Shown here one piece after another: positions 27,225 to 35,938 of a stretch of 64,000 nt of DNA. Source of the stretch: Herbaspirillum seropedicae. Lineage in GTDB: Bacteria > Pseudomonadota > Gammaproteobacteria > Burkholderiales > Burkholderiaceae_D. Within the stretch, counting starts at the first letter, position 1; every line of letters starts with the position of its first letter. Both the position numbers and the translations under genes were made by a program. The notes under the pieces were generated by a model, which saw only the letters and a list, made by a program, of their open reading frames with translations, had not been told where the DNA came from and did no database searches. The stretch is taken from assembly GCF_001040945.1 (NCBI RefSeq), contig NZ_CP011930.1:1961704-2025703 (forward strand), in the 5' to 3' direction.

Positions 27225-28229
27225 TCAGTCTTCCAGCGCCAGCATGGCGAAACTGGCCAGCCAGTGGCCGCCGCTGTAGTGGCTGCCGACGACCTGGTCG
27301 ATGGAGGCCGCGATGTGGCGCTGGATGGCAGCCTCGATGGCGCTGCGTGCGGCGTGGCCCGCGGGCAGGTGGCGCAGCACGGTCTTCATGCACCAGGCGC
27401 GCGAGAGGTTCAGGCCGTCCAGGTGGGCGATCTTGGGATCGGTCGGGTCGGAGACGAGGGCCGGCTGCATGATCTGCTCGATCTCTGCCACACGCGGTAG
27501 GTACTGGTCGAACCAGGCGGCGAAGGCTTGCGCCGACAGGACCTTGCTCATCAGGAGCGCCTCGGTGAGCGCGCCAGAGATGTACTCGTCGCCGCCGGGT
27601 TCATAGTGGGCAGGATAGTCGGTGTCCTTGCCGTAGTAGCGCTGTGCGCTGGCCAGGATGACCTGTTCCAGTTCGATATCCTTGACATGGCGCGCCTGAT
27701 CCAGCGACAGCGCCAGGGCGAAGGCGGTGTTGTAGTGCGTGCCAACCCGGATCGGATAGCTCAGCTTGGACAGGTACTCCAGCAAGCGGCGGCGGATCTC
27801 CAGCGTCAGTGGCTGCATCGCGGTGCGCCAGCTAGCAGCACGCGGCAACGTGGATTGCGCCAGTTCCTGGTCCAGTGCGAGTATCCAGCCGAAGCCATAG
27901 GGACGTTCGAATGAGGCGCGGCCACCGACGCGGAAATAATCGGTCTCGCGCTCCATCAGTTCGGGCGTAAAGTGTTCATCGAAAATGGCCTCGACCTCAG
28001 CGCGCGCGGGCAGCTCGGGATAACGCTGTACGCAGCGCAGCAGCAGCCAGAAGCCATGCACAGCCGAGTGCCAGTCATAGCAGCCATAGAACACCGGATG
28101 CATGGCGCGCGGAGAGAGCACATCCCCGGCGTCATTGAGCACGTGCATGATGTGATTCGGATATTCCTGGCGCAGATAGGCCAGCGGCATGCGGGCAAAC
28201 TCTTCAGCCCGTTCCAGTGTGAGTTGCAT
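27225..28229 (-). CDS. DUF2891 family protein
   Basis: A 334-residue soluble protein with no signal peptide, mostly helical. It has the conserved aromatic/His block HPVFYGCYDWHSAVHGFWLLLRCVQRYP near residues 43-70 and a C-terminal SHYSGGHWLASFAML. The pattern of Trp, His and Glu clusters suggests an alpha/alpha-barrel, sugar- or peptide-binding-type fold, but the family has no established activity. The start at 28229 follows AAGGAGTCCCC. It is the last gene of the DUF969-DUF979-DUF2891 unit, 71 bp after the DUF979 stop. Confidence 0.8.
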   Translation of the reverse strand: MQLTLERAEEFARMPLAYLRQEYPNHIMHVLNDAGDVLSPRAMHPVFYGCYDWHSAVHGFWLLLRCVQRYPELPARAEVEAIFDEHFTPELMERETDYFRVGGRASFERPYGFGWILALDQELAQSTLPRAASWRTAMQPLTLEIRRRLLEYLSKLSYPIRVGTHYNTAFALALSLDQARHVKDIELEQVILASAQRYYGKDTDYPAHYEPGGDEYISGALTEALLMSKVLSAQAFAAWFDQYLPRVAEIEQIMQPALVSDPTDPKIAHLDGLNLSRAWCMKTVLRHLPAGHAARSAIEAAIQRHIAASIDQVVGSHYSGGHWLASFAMLALED

Positions 28230-28300
28230 GGGGACTCCTTGAGGCAATGTGGGAGACCTGGCCAGCATCGTCTGCGGCCAGGTCCGGCCCTCCGAACAGA

Positions 28301-29287
28301 TCAGCGGAAGGCGAGGAAGTACATCAGGAACACGTTCACCGTCAGCAGCGTCAGCGCGGTCGGGATCTGCACCTTGATGACCTGGTACTTGTTCTTCAGT
28401 TCCAGCAGCGCCGCCGGCACGATGTTGTAGTTGGCCGCCATCGGCGTCATCAGCGTGCCGCAATAACCGGAGTACATGCCGATGGCCACCAGCGGCGCCG
28501 GGTCGGCGTGATGGCCCAGGATCAGGAAGGGCAGGGCGATGCCGGCGCTCATCACCGGGAAGGCGGCGAAGGCGTTACCCATCACCATGGTGAACAGCGC
28601 CATGCCCACGCAGTAGATCACCACCACCAGGAAACGGTTGTCGGGATTGACGAACAGGCTCACCACCTGCTGTACCGACGTACCGGTCTTGGCCGCCACG
28701 AAGACGCCACCCAGCATGGCCAGCATCAGCGGCAGGATGGCGGCCCAGCCGATGGAATCCACCAGGCGGCGCGACTGGCGTACCGCTTGCAGTGGCGTGC
28801 CACGGGTCAGCACGCAACCGGCGATGAGTGCACACACGCAGGCCACGCACAGAGCCGCCAGCGTGAGCTGCTTCTGGTCCAGCAGCATCACGCCGCCCAC
28901 CGAGACGCCCTTGAGCAGCACGGTACAGGCCACCGTGATCACCGGGATCAACACTGCGGGGAAGAACAGCCAGTTGCCCAGTCGCTTGGAGGACGCCACG
29001 CGTTCTTCATGCGTGGAGGTGGCATAGCTGCCCATGGAGAGCAGGCCGGTGCCGGCGATCAGGGAGATGATGATGACGGTGCCGCCGATGATACGGTGGG
29101 CCATGGACTTGCCGAGGTTTTCCACCAGCAGGTCACCGAACAGGAAGACCGCGCCGAAGAGGAACCAGAACAGCGCCGTGGTGAAGCGCTTGGGGTTGCC
29201 CTTGTCGCGCAGGGTCATGACGGTCAGCATCATGACGATGATGCCGATGAGGTAGTAGATGCGATTGATCGAGATGAGCGTATTCAT
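28301..29287 (-). CDS. DUF979 polytopic membrane protein
   Basis: A 328-residue inner-membrane protein with about 9-10 hydrophobic segments. Typical segments are YYLIGIIVMMLTVMTL, VVVIYCVGMALFTMVMGNAFAAFPVMSAGIALPFLI and a NIVPAALLELKNKYQVI loop. Its start ATG overlaps the DUF969 stop (ATGA), so the two are made together and are probably halves of one permease. Ser/Gly-rich breaks such as GMYSGYCGTLMTPMAANYN look like discontinuous helices of ion-coupled carriers. Substrate unknown; neighbouring 5-oxoprolinase genes suggest 5-oxoproline, by inference. Confidence 0.85.
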   Translation of the reverse strand: MNTLISINRIYYLIGIIVMMLTVMTLRDKGNPKRFTTALFWFLFGAVFLFGDLLVENLGKSMAHRIIGGTVIIISLIAGTGLLSMGSYATSTHEERVASSKRLGNWLFFPAVLIPVITVACTVLLKGVSVGGVMLLDQKQLTLAALCVACVCALIAGCVLTRGTPLQAVRQSRRLVDSIGWAAILPLMLAMLGGVFVAAKTGTSVQQVVSLFVNPDNRFLVVVIYCVGMALFTMVMGNAFAAFPVMSAGIALPFLILGHHADPAPLVAIGMYSGYCGTLMTPMAANYNIVPAALLELKNKYQVIKVQIPTALTLLTVNVFLMYFLAFR

Positions 29288-30009
29288 GCGGACACCTTGG
29301 CAGCGGATTGGGTGGCCTTCCACGCATCGACATCGCGGCGGATGGAAGCGTCGAGGCGGGTCAGGCGGAACATGTGGATCACCAGTGCCGACAGGGCAGT
29401 GGGGATGGCCCACAGGCCGATGTGCAGCGGCTCGATATTGGTGATGCCGTTTTCCTTCAGGAAGGCGTCCATGAGCAGCACCGCGCCAAAGGCGATGAAG
29501 ATGTCTTCGCCGAAGAAGACCGCGATGTTGTCGCACGCCGCAGCATGCGCCTTGATCTTGTCGCGGATGTGTTGCGGCAGGTCTTCGCCATAGGCGTTCA
29601 CTGCAGCCCCCTCAGCCATCGGCGCCAGCAGCGGACGCACGGTCTGCGCCTGGCCACCGAGGTAGATCAGGCCGAGGGCGGCCGTGCCTTCACGCAGGAT
29701 GAAGTAGAGCATCAGGATGCGCGCCGAGGTGGCGCTGGCGATGCTGGAGATCCAGGCCTGGGCACGCTCCTTCAGACCATAATGTTCCAACAGGCCGATG
29801 ATGGGCAGGATCAGCAGGAAGGTCGCCAGCGAACGGCTGTTGACGAACTTCTCGCCGAAGGTTTCCAGCAGCATGCCGAAATCCATGCCCACCGACAGGC
29901 CGGTGGTGAGGCCCGCGACCGTGACCACCAGCAGCGGATTGAAACGCAAGGCAAAACCGGCCACGACGATCGGTATCCCGATCAGGGGCAGCAGTGTCGT
30001 ACTCTCCAT
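29284..30009 (-). CDS. DUF969 polytopic membrane protein
   Basis: A 241-residue inner-membrane protein with about 6 hydrophobic segments. It has FNPLLVVTVAGLTTGL, FLLILPIIGLLEHYGLKERAQ, LREGTAALGLIYLGGQAQTVRPLLAPMAEG and FFGEDIFIAFGAVLLM. It is translationally coupled to DUF979 by a 4-base overlap. The start at 30009 is preceded by AGGGAG. It is the first gene after a near-perfect sigma-54 promoter at 30054-30070, so expression should need an enhancer-binding activator. The two-protein membrane unit is likely a transporter; that role is inferred. Confidence 0.85.
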   Translation of the reverse strand: MESTTLLPLIGIPIVVAGFALRFNPLLVVTVAGLTTGLSVGMDFGMLLETFGEKFVNSRSLATFLLILPIIGLLEHYGLKERAQAWISSIASATSARILMLYFILREGTAALGLIYLGGQAQTVRPLLAPMAEGAAVNAYGEDLPQHIRDKIKAHAAACDNIAVFFGEDIFIAFGAVLLMDAFLKENGITNIEPLHIGLWAIPTALSALVIHMFRLTRLDASIRRDVDAWKATQSAAKVSA

Positions 30010-30053
30010 GAAAAACTCCCTATGTGAATGTGGAAAAGATCCTATCGTCCTAG

Positions 30054-30070
30054 TGCAAGGTCCGTGCCAA
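30054..30070 (-). promoter_or_regulatory. Sigma-54 (-24/-12) promoter for the DUF969 operon
   Basis: Reading the minus strand, TTGGCACGGACCTTGCA matches the RpoN consensus (TGGCACG-N4-TTGCA) at every defined base, with the GG and GC dinucleotides 10 bp apart. The expected start is near 30043, giving a ~33-base leader before the DUF969 ATG at 30009. Confidence 0.85.
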
Positions 30071-30078
30071 CTGCATCG

Positions 30079-30107
30079 CGCAAAGCCTTGCCGGGTCTGG
30101 CTTTGCG
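30079..30107. promoter_or_regulatory. Perfect inverted repeat next to the sigma-54 promoter
   Basis: Arms CGCAAAGCC (30079-30087) and GGCTTTGCG (30099-30107) with an 11-bp spacer; arm centres are 20 bp apart. It begins 8 bp upstream of the -24 element and has no T-run, so it looks like a protein-binding site rather than a terminator. It is close to the promoter for a classical enhancer, so it could be for an activator or for an anti-activating repressor. Confidence 0.55.
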
Positions 30108-30278
30108 GCAATCACTGTAGTGTCGGGACGTGACTTTTCCTGCGGCCTCGCGGGCCTCGTACTGGCGACTTTTCTTCTTGTGGTTGGAACAGAACTACCG
30201 CTTGTGACTACCTTGAATCCTGTCGTACGGCGCACATTCCCGCATGGTGCGATGTTGCGTAAGACATCTCACACCGTC

Positions 30279-31019
30279 TCACGCCGCCGCGCGCACCGCG
30301 ATGCGCTCTTCGTGCAGGCGCGCCCGAATCTGGCGCGCAAAATCCAGTGCATGCGCGCCATCTCCGTGCAGGCATACGGTCTGTGCATTGACTTCGACGA
30401 TGCTGCCGTCGATGGCCTTGACCTTCTTTTGCTTGACCAGCATCAGGGTCTGGGCGATGGCGTCGGCATCGTTGTCGATCAGGGCGCCCGGCTTGCTGCG
30501 CGCCACCAGGCTGCCATCGGCTTCATAGGCGCGATCGGCGAAGACTTCTTCCACCGCATTGAGGTCGGCATGGCGGGCGGCGGCGATCAGTTCGCTGCCG
30601 GCCAGGCCATACAGGCTCAGCTCGGGATTGAAGGTGCGGATGGCAGCGCAGATGGCATTGGCCAGCACGGCATCCTTGGCGGCCTGGTTGTAGAGCGCGC
30701 CGTGCGGCTTGACGTGGGTCATGCGGCCGCCTTCAGCGCGCACGATGGCCTCGAGCGCGCCGAGCTGATAGAGCATGCCGCTGACGATTTCCTCGGGCGG
30801 CAATTGCATGGCGCTGCGGCCGAAGTTCTCGCGATCGGGGAAGCTGGGGTGTGCGCCGATGGCCACGTGATTCTGGATCGCCCAGCGCACGCTGCGGCGC
30901 ATGGTATTGGCATCGCCTGCATGCCAGCCGCAGGCGATGTTGGCGGAGCTGACCAGGGTCAGCAGTTGTTCGTCGGTGTCGCAGCCTTCGCCGAGGTCGG
31001 CATTGAGATCGATATGCAT
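30279..31019 (-). CDS. pxpA: 5-oxoprolinase subunit A (LamB/YcsF family)
   Basis: A 246-residue subunit of the ATP-dependent bacterial 5-oxoprolinase, which opens 5-oxoproline to glutamate. The N-terminus [18 protein letters not shown] and the following [15 protein letters not shown] are the family hallmarks. Further on are [16 protein letters not shown] and a C-terminal [13 protein letters not shown]. Length is normal. It is third in the pxpB-pxpC-pxpA order, 9 bp after pxpC. No clear terminator separates it from the DUF969 genes, but those have their own promoter. Confidence 0.95.
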   Translation of the reverse strand: MHIDLNADLGEGCDTDEQLLTLVSSANIACGWHAGDANTMRRSVRWAIQNHVAIGAHPSFPDRENFGRSAMQLPPEEIVSGMLYQLGALEAIVRAEGGRMTHVKPHGALYNQAAKDAVLANAICAAIRTFNPELSLYGLAGSELIAAARHADLNAVEEVFADRAYEADGSLVARSKPGALIDNDADAIAQTLMLVKQKKVKAIDGSIVEVNAQTVCLHGDGAHALDFARQIRARLHEERIAVRAAA

Positions 31020-31028
31020 GGCGTTCCC

Positions 31029-32063
31029 TTATTTCTTGTAGAGCGTGGCGCGCGACCAGTCCAATGCGGCGACCGTGGCGCGGATGGAGTCGAGGTAGCG
31101 TTGCTGTTCTTCGGCGGCGGCCAGGGCATCGGCCATCTCGCAGGGTTCCAGCCGCAGCGTGGCGTTCAGCGGCGCTTGCGCCAGCTTCCACAGGTCGGCG
31201 CCGATGATCACGCCGATCTTGGGATAGCCGCCGGTGGTCTGCGCATCGCCCATCAGGATGATGGGCTGGCCCGAGGGCGGCACCTGGATCACGCCCGGCA
31301 CTACGCCGTGCGAGAGCATGTCGCGGCCCTGCTTGCGCTTGAGTTCCGGGCCTTCGAGGCGATAGCCCATGCGGTTGCTGTTGGGTGTGACGCGCCAGGT
31401 ATCGGACCAGAGCGCTTCGCGCGCACTCTTGCTGAACTGGTCGAATTCGGGAGCGGGCAGCACGCGCAGCGTGACGTGCTGGCTATGTTCGTCGGCGCGC
31501 AGGGCCAGGCCGCTCCAGCGCGGCGAACGGACACCGAAGGCAGGGCCGTGGACGGCGGCGGCAGCGGCTTGCGCATCGCCGATGGGCAGCTTGTCGCCGC
31601 GTTTGAGCGCACGTCCTTGATGGCCGCCGAAACCGGCCTTGAGATCGGTACTGCGCGAACCCAGCACCAGCGGCACATCGATGCCGCCGGCCACGGCCAG
31701 GTAGGTGCGCATGCTGTGACGCGGCGCCTGCTCGGGCGAATCGGCGGCGGCCAAGCTCAGTTTGAGGATGCTGCCGGCGCGCACCGGAATGCTCCAGCAT
31801 GCCGCGATGGGCTTGCCATCGAGCGTGGCGCCGATGTCGTCGCCACCGAGGGCGATGCGGGTGGCCCGGGTGAAGCGCAGCTCGGCCACGCCCATGGTGA
31901 TTTCCAGCCCTGCCGCATCGACCGGATTGCCGACCAGCAGGTTGGCGCTGGCCAGGGCCAGGGTATTGAGCGCGCCGCCGGGATGGATGCCCAGGCGGCG
32001 ATGGCCGTAGCGGCCCATGTCCTGCACCGAGGCCAGCATGCCGGGTTGGATGATGTCGATCAT
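31029..32063 (-). CDS. pxpC: 5-oxoprolinase subunit C
   Basis: A 344-residue biotin-dependent carboxylase-like (carboxyltransferase domain, KipA-type) subunit. MIDIIQPGMLASVQDMGRYGHRRLGIHPGGALNTLALASANLLVGN is followed by YLAVAGGIDVPLVLGSRSTDLKAGFGGHQGRALKRGD. The late block SHGVVPGVIQVPPSGQPIILMGDAQTTGGYPKIG is diagnostic. It overlaps the pxpB stop by 4 bases (ATGA), so stoichiometry is probably fixed by coupled translation. It forms the catalytic complex with PxpA and PxpB. Confidence 0.95.
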   Translation of the reverse strand: MIDIIQPGMLASVQDMGRYGHRRLGIHPGGALNTLALASANLLVGNPVDAAGLEITMGVAELRFTRATRIALGGDDIGATLDGKPIAACWSIPVRAGSILKLSLAAADSPEQAPRHSMRTYLAVAGGIDVPLVLGSRSTDLKAGFGGHQGRALKRGDKLPIGDAQAAAAAVHGPAFGVRSPRWSGLALRADEHSQHVTLRVLPAPEFDQFSKSAREALWSDTWRVTPNSNRMGYRLEGPELKRKQGRDMLSHGVVPGVIQVPPSGQPIILMGDAQTTGGYPKIGVIIGADLWKLAQAPLNATLRLEPCEMADALAAAEEQQRYLDSIRATVAALDWSRATLYKK

Positions 32064-32710
32064 GAGGCTACGCGCTCCACGGTAAAGCGTACACGGTCGC
32101 CGGGACGCAGCAGCGTGGGCGGTTCCTGGGAAGGGTCGAACAGTTGCAGGGTGGTGCGGCCGATGAGTTGCCAGCCCCCCGGCGAGGCCATTGGGTAGAC
32201 GCCGGTCTGTTCGCCGCCGATGCCGACCGATCCGGCCGGGATGCTCACGCGCGGCGTAGTGTGGCGCGGAGTCGCCAGGCTGGCGTCGAGTCCGCCCATG
32301 TAGGCGAAGCCGGGCAGGAAGCCCAGGAAGTAGACGACGTACTCGGCATTGCTGTGACGGGCGATCACTTCCTCTGTCGACAGGCCGGTATGGCGCGCCA
32401 CGTTGTCGAGGTCAGGGCCGGCGCTGCCGCCGTAGACCACCGGGATCTCGACCGTGCGCCCGACGCTGCGCTCGCCGCTAAGCTTGGGCCAGGTCGTCTC
32501 GATGCGGTGCGCCAGGATCTCCAGGTCGACCACGGGGCGTGTGGTGATGAGCGTCAGGTTGTTCATGCCGGGCACGACTTCGCTGACTTCTTCCCATTGG
32601 CCGGCCAGTTCGGCCAGCGCCCAGATGCGCTGCTGCTGGGGCAGGGTGGCGGGCGCCGGCAGACTGCATAGCAGTGCGCGATCGCCCAAAGGGTGGAGCT
32701 GTGGCTGCAT
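32060..32710 (-). CDS. pxpB: 5-oxoprolinase subunit B
   Basis: A 216-residue allophanate-hydrolase-subunit-1 (KipI-type) protein. LGDRALLCSLP opens the family, and VVPGMNNLTLI, VYFLGFLPGFAYMGGLDASLATPRHTTPRVSIPAGSVGIGGEQTGVYPMASPGGWQLIGRT is the conserved core. It carries the ATP-phosphate handling part of 5-oxoprolinase. First gene of pxpBCA. A promoter-like site lies 95 bp upstream (32804-32832), and the divergent MarR-like gene is the obvious candidate regulator. Confidence 0.95.
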   Translation of the reverse strand: MQPQLHPLGDRALLCSLPAPATLPQQQRIWALAELAGQWEEVSEVVPGMNNLTLITTRPVVDLEILAHRIETTWPKLSGERSVGRTVEIPVVYGGSAGPDLDNVARHTGLSTEEVIARHSNAEYVVYFLGFLPGFAYMGGLDASLATPRHTTPRVSIPAGSVGIGGEQTGVYPMASPGGWQLIGRTTLQLFDPSQEPPTLLRPGDRVRFTVERVAS

Positions 32711-32803
32711 GTGTCTCTTGCCTCGCCGTTGATTTTTGTTGAGAACCCGCCGATGCCGCCGACGGGGTCAAGGTGCGTCTGGTGATGCCCTGCTTTTTTG
32801 CGG

Positions 32804-32832
32804 ATATTACATTCCAAAGAAAATATAAACAA
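32804..32832 (-). promoter_or_regulatory. Candidate sigma-70 promoter for pxpBCA
   Basis: On the minus strand, TTGTTT (32832-32827) and TAATAT (32809-32804) with 17-bp spacing in a strongly AT-rich stretch shared with the divergent MarR-like gene. The nearby ATAAA-N3-TTTAT at 32840-32852 could be a regulator site. Confidence 0.45.
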
Positions 32833-32906
32833 TATGTCGATAAATTATTTATTTGGTCTTTACGTTATAGTGTTGCCATTTCGTCGCCCTGACTTATCCG
32901 CTTCCC

Positions 32907-33479
32907 ATGAGCCAAGAGAACAACGAGACGTCCAGCCCCGTCCAGCCTGATGCGCAAGACGTGGTCATGGCCCCGCGACCGACCAAGATCGTGTCGTCCC
33001 AGCACCTGGTGTCCGAACGCAGCGCCGAGCTGTCCGAGCTCGAATATGCGCTCATCATGGCCTGCAATGCCTTCAACCGCTGGATGGTGCGTTGCATGGC
33101 CGCCGCTGGCGCCAAGGACATGACGGCCATCGAGGTGTCGCTGTTGCATCACGTCAATCACCGTGACCGCAAGAAAAAACTGGCCGATATCTGTTTCGTA
33201 TTGAACGTCGAGGACACCCACGTGGTCACCTATGCCTTGAAGAAGTTGGTCAAGGCCGGCTACGTCAAGAGCGAGAAGGCGGGCAAGGAACTGCTGTTCT
33301 CGACCACCCCGGCCGGGCAGGCGCTGTGCATGAAGTACCGCGAGGTACGCGAGCGCTGCCTCATCGAGGTCCAGGCCGAGAGTGGCATTCCCAACCAGGC
33401 CATCGGCGAGGCTGCGCAATTGCTGCGCAATGCCTCCGGGCTGTACGACACGGCAGCACGGGCGGCGGCCTCGCTTTGA
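32907..33479 (+). CDS. MarR-like winged-helix transcriptional regulator
   Basis: A 190-residue protein with a disordered N-terminus and a MarR-type winged helix. The recognition region is DMTAIEVSLLHHVNHRDRKKKLADICFVLNVEDTHVVTYALKKLVKAGYVKSEKAGKELLFSTT near residues 72-135, followed by a helical dimerisation tail. It is divergent from pxpBCA with a 196-bp AT-rich spacer, so regulation of 5-oxoprolinase by it is likely but unproven. No cysteine sensor pair is seen. The ligand is unknown. Confidence 0.83.
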   Translation: MSQENNETSSPVQPDAQDVVMAPRPTKIVSSQHLVSERSAELSELEYALIMACNAFNRWMVRCMAAAGAKDMTAIEVSLLHHVNHRDRKKKLADICFVLNVEDTHVVTYALKKLVKAGYVKSEKAGKELLFSTTPAGQALCMKYREVRERCLIEVQAESGIPNQAIGEAAQLLRNASGLYDTAARAAASL

Positions 33480-33515
33480 GACCCATCACACTCCATTCAA
33501 TGAAGGATAGGACAC

Positions 33516-34493
33516 ATGCGCGCAATCGAGATCAAGGAATTCGGCGGGCCTGAGGTATTGCAGGCCTGCGAACGGCCCGTGCCGGAACTGAAGGCCGGTG
33601 AGGTACTCATCAAGGTCCACGCCGCGGGCGTGAATCGTCCGGATGTGTTCCAGCGAACCGGCAACTATCCGGTCCCGCCTGGCGCTTCCGACCTGCCCGG
33701 CCTGGAAGTGGCGGGCGAGATCGTGGCCGGCGACTTGGGCGACAGTGGTTTCAAGCTGGGCGACCTGGTCTGCGCGCTGGTGCAGGGCGGCGGCTATGCG
33801 GAATTCTGCGCTGCGCCGCTGGCCCAGTGCCTGCCTGTGCCCAAGGGTTTGAGCGCGCTGGAGGCGGCAGCCCTGCCGGAAAACTACTTCACGGTGTGGA
33901 GCAATGTGTTCGACCGCGGACAACTGTCGGGTGAAGAAACCCTGCTGGTGCAGGGTGGTTCGTCCGGCATTGGCGTGACGGCCATCCAGATCGCCCGCGC
34001 GCTGGGGCACCGCGTGTTTGCTACCGCCGGCAGCGCCGAGAAGTGCCGCGCCTGCGAAGAGCTGGGGGCTGAGCGCGCCATCAACTACAAGACCGAGGAT
34101 TTCGAGGCCGTGGTCAAGGAATTGACCGGCGGCCGTGGCGTGGATGTGATCCTGGACATGGTGGGCGGCGACTATCTGCCGCGCGAGATCAAGGCCTTGG
34201 CCGACGATGGCCGCCTGGTCTTCATCGCCCAGCTGGGCGGGGCCAAGGGACAGCTGGACATGGGGCAGGTGATGCGTCGTCGCCTGACCATTACGGGCTC
34301 GACCTTGCGTCCGCGTCCCGTGGCCTTCAAGGCCGCCATCGCGGCCAAGCTGCGTGAACATGTCTGGCCCCTGATCGAGGCCGGCAAGATCCGGCCGGTG
34401 ATCCATCATCGCTTTCCCCTGGAGCAGGCTGCGCAGGCGCACGCCATGATGGAAGGCAGCACCCATATCGGCAAGATCATGCTGGAGCTATGA
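33516..34493 (+). CDS. NAD(P)H quinone oxidoreductase (zeta-crystallin/PIG3-like)
   Basis: A 325-residue member of the zinc-independent medium-chain dehydrogenases. VLIKVHAAGVNRPDVFQRTGNYPVPPGASDLPGLEVAGEIV forms the catalytic domain, and LLVQGGSSGIGVTAIQIARALGHRVFATAGS holds the nucleotide-binding loop. VDVILDMVGGDYLPREI follows. It reduces quinones using NADPH. The zinc-ligand cysteines are absent, as expected. The start follows AAGGATAGG. It is monocistronic, 36 bp after the MarR-like gene. Confidence 0.9.
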   Translation: MRAIEIKEFGGPEVLQACERPVPELKAGEVLIKVHAAGVNRPDVFQRTGNYPVPPGASDLPGLEVAGEIVAGDLGDSGFKLGDLVCALVQGGGYAEFCAAPLAQCLPVPKGLSALEAAALPENYFTVWSNVFDRGQLSGEETLLVQGGSSGIGVTAIQIARALGHRVFATAGSAEKCRACEELGAERAINYKTEDFEAVVKELTGGRGVDVILDMVGGDYLPREIKALADDGRLVFIAQLGGAKGQLDMGQVMRRRLTITGSTLRPRPVAFKAAIAAKLREHVWPLIEAGKIRPVIHHRFPLEQAAQAHAMMEGSTHIGKIMLEL

Positions 34494-34531
34494 GTCGGTG
34501 GGGCTGCTGGGTCTCAGGCGGTCGGTCTGGT

Positions 34532-34561
34532 TTGACCGTGTGGATGGCAAGCGGCTACAAT
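34532..34561 (+). promoter_or_regulatory. Candidate sigma-70 promoter of tpiA-secG
   Basis: TTGACC (34532-34537) and TACAAT (34556-34561) with an 18-bp spacer; the start would be ~38 bp before tpiA. Confidence 0.55.
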
Positions 34562-34604
34562 GTGGGGTTATCCAAATCGAAACCGAATTCAACGAACACA
34601 GCCT

Positions 34605-35354
34605 ATGCGTCGCAAACTTGTAGCCGGTAACTGGAAAATGAATGGCAGCCTGGCTGCCAATGCTGCCCTGGTGGCCGGCATCAAGGAAGGGCTCGCGGCC
34701 CAGGCTTGCGATGTGGCCGTCTGCGTGCCGGCGCCTTACCTGGCGCAGGTGCAGGCGCTTGTGGCCGGTTCGCCGGTGGGGCTGGGTGCGCAGGATATGT
34801 CCGCCCATGCTTCGGGCGCCTATACCGGCGAGGTGTCGGCATCCATGTTGCAGGAATTCGGTGTGCAGTACGTCATCCTGGGTCACTCCGAGCGTCGCGC
34901 CTATCATGGCGAGTCCGATGCAGCGGTGGCGGCCAAGACGGTGGCTGCGCTCAAGGCCGGGTTAGTGCCGCTGGTGTGTGTGGGCGAGACGCTGGAGCAG
35001 CGTGAAGCCGGCCAGACCAATGCCGTCGTGGGTGGTCAGCTCGATGTCGTGCTGGCTGCGCTGAGCGCGGAAGAGGCTGCCCGCATCGTCGTGGCTTATG
35101 AGCCGGTCTGGGCAATCGGCACCGGCAAGACCGCTACGCCCGAGATGGCGCAGGAAGTGCATGCGATGTTGCGCGCGCGTCTGGGCGCCAAGAGCGCGGA
35201 AGCTGCTGCCAAGGTATGCATCCTGTACGGCGGCAGCATGAAGCCCGATAATGCCCAGCAGTTGCTGGCCATGGGTGACATCGATGGGGGTCTCATCGGT
35301 GGTGCGGCGTTGAAGGCGGCGGATTTCCTCGCGATCATCAATGCGGCGGCCTGA
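34605..35354 (+). CDS. tpiA: Triosephosphate isomerase
   Basis: A 249-residue TIM-barrel enzyme that interconverts dihydroxyacetone phosphate and glyceraldehyde 3-phosphate. [14 protein letters not shown] gives the catalytic lysine, VILGHSERR the electrophilic histidine, and [25 protein letters not shown] the catalytic glutamate and flexible loop 6. The phosphate-binding [12 protein letters not shown] and [11 protein letters not shown] follow. The start at 34605 gives the standard N-terminus. secG follows 100 bp later, a conserved order. Confidence 0.97.
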   Translation: MRRKLVAGNWKMNGSLAANAALVAGIKEGLAAQACDVAVCVPAPYLAQVQALVAGSPVGLGAQDMSAHASGAYTGEVSASMLQEFGVQYVILGHSERRAYHGESDAAVAAKTVAALKAGLVPLVCVGETLEQREAGQTNAVVGGQLDVVLAALSAEEAARIVVAYEPVWAIGTGKTATPEMAQEVHAMLRARLGAKSAEAAAKVCILYGGSMKPDNAQQLLAMGDIDGGLIGGAALKAADFLAIINAAA

Positions 35355-35454
35355 GTTTCAGGCAGGCGGTTCAGGTTTCAAGTAAGGGGTTTGTCAGCCG
35401 CGCGGGAGATACTCGGTGGCAGGCAGTCGAAATATCAAGAGTGGATTGGTTCAA

Positions 35455-35829
35455 ATGAATACTTTGTCTTTGGTGGTAGTGGTAGTTCAGGTGCTGGCGG
35501 CGCTGGCAATCATCGGTCTGGTGCTGTTGCAGCACGGTAAGGGTGCCGACATGGGTGCGGCTTTCGGTTCCGGCGCGTCCGGCAGCCTCTTTGGCGCGAC
35601 CGGCTCGTCCAACTTCCTGTCCAAGTCGACCGCTGTGGCTGCTGCCATCTTCTTCGCGGCGACCCTGGGTCTGGCCTTCATCGGCAATCACCATGTTTCG
35701 CAAAGCGGCGGTGTGATGGATAATCTGCAGGCGCCTGCCGTCCCGGCTCAACAAGCGGCCCCGGCTGCGCCCGCTGCACCGGCCGAAGCTGGCAAGCCTG
35801 GCGACCAGTCCAATCAGATTCCGAAATAA
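35455..35829 (+). CDS. secG: SecG, preprotein translocase subunit
   Basis: A 124-residue inner-membrane subunit of SecYEG. Two membrane spans (residues ~3-24 and ~58-80) flank the conserved cytosolic loop VLLQHGKGADMGAAFGSGASGSLFGATGSSNFL. An Ala/Pro-rich C-terminal tail is typical of betaproteobacterial SecG. I chose the ATG at 35455. An upstream GTG at 35416 would add residues lacking family support. It sits between tpiA and tRNA-Leu, as in related genomes. Confidence 0.95.
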   Translation: MNTLSLVVVVVQVLAALAIIGLVLLQHGKGADMGAAFGSGASGSLFGATGSSNFLSKSTAVAAAIFFAATLGLAFIGNHHVSQSGGVMDNLQAPAVPAQQAAPAAPAAPAEAGKPGDQSNQIPK

Positions 35830-35897
35830 GCCTTTGCTGAATCTGAAATAATCGAAGAATAAAACGATAAGAATCTTTCTTTTTAGCTGATTGTGCA

Positions 35898-35927
35898 TTG
35901 AACAAGAGTAACAAATGAAGGTACAAT
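35898..35927 (+). promoter_or_regulatory. Promoter of tRNA-Leu(GAG)
   Basis: TTGAAC (35898-35903) and TACAAT (35922-35927) with an 18-bp spacer; the tRNA begins 12 bp after the -10. Confidence 0.6.
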
Positions 35928-35938
35928 AGCAGTCTCAG

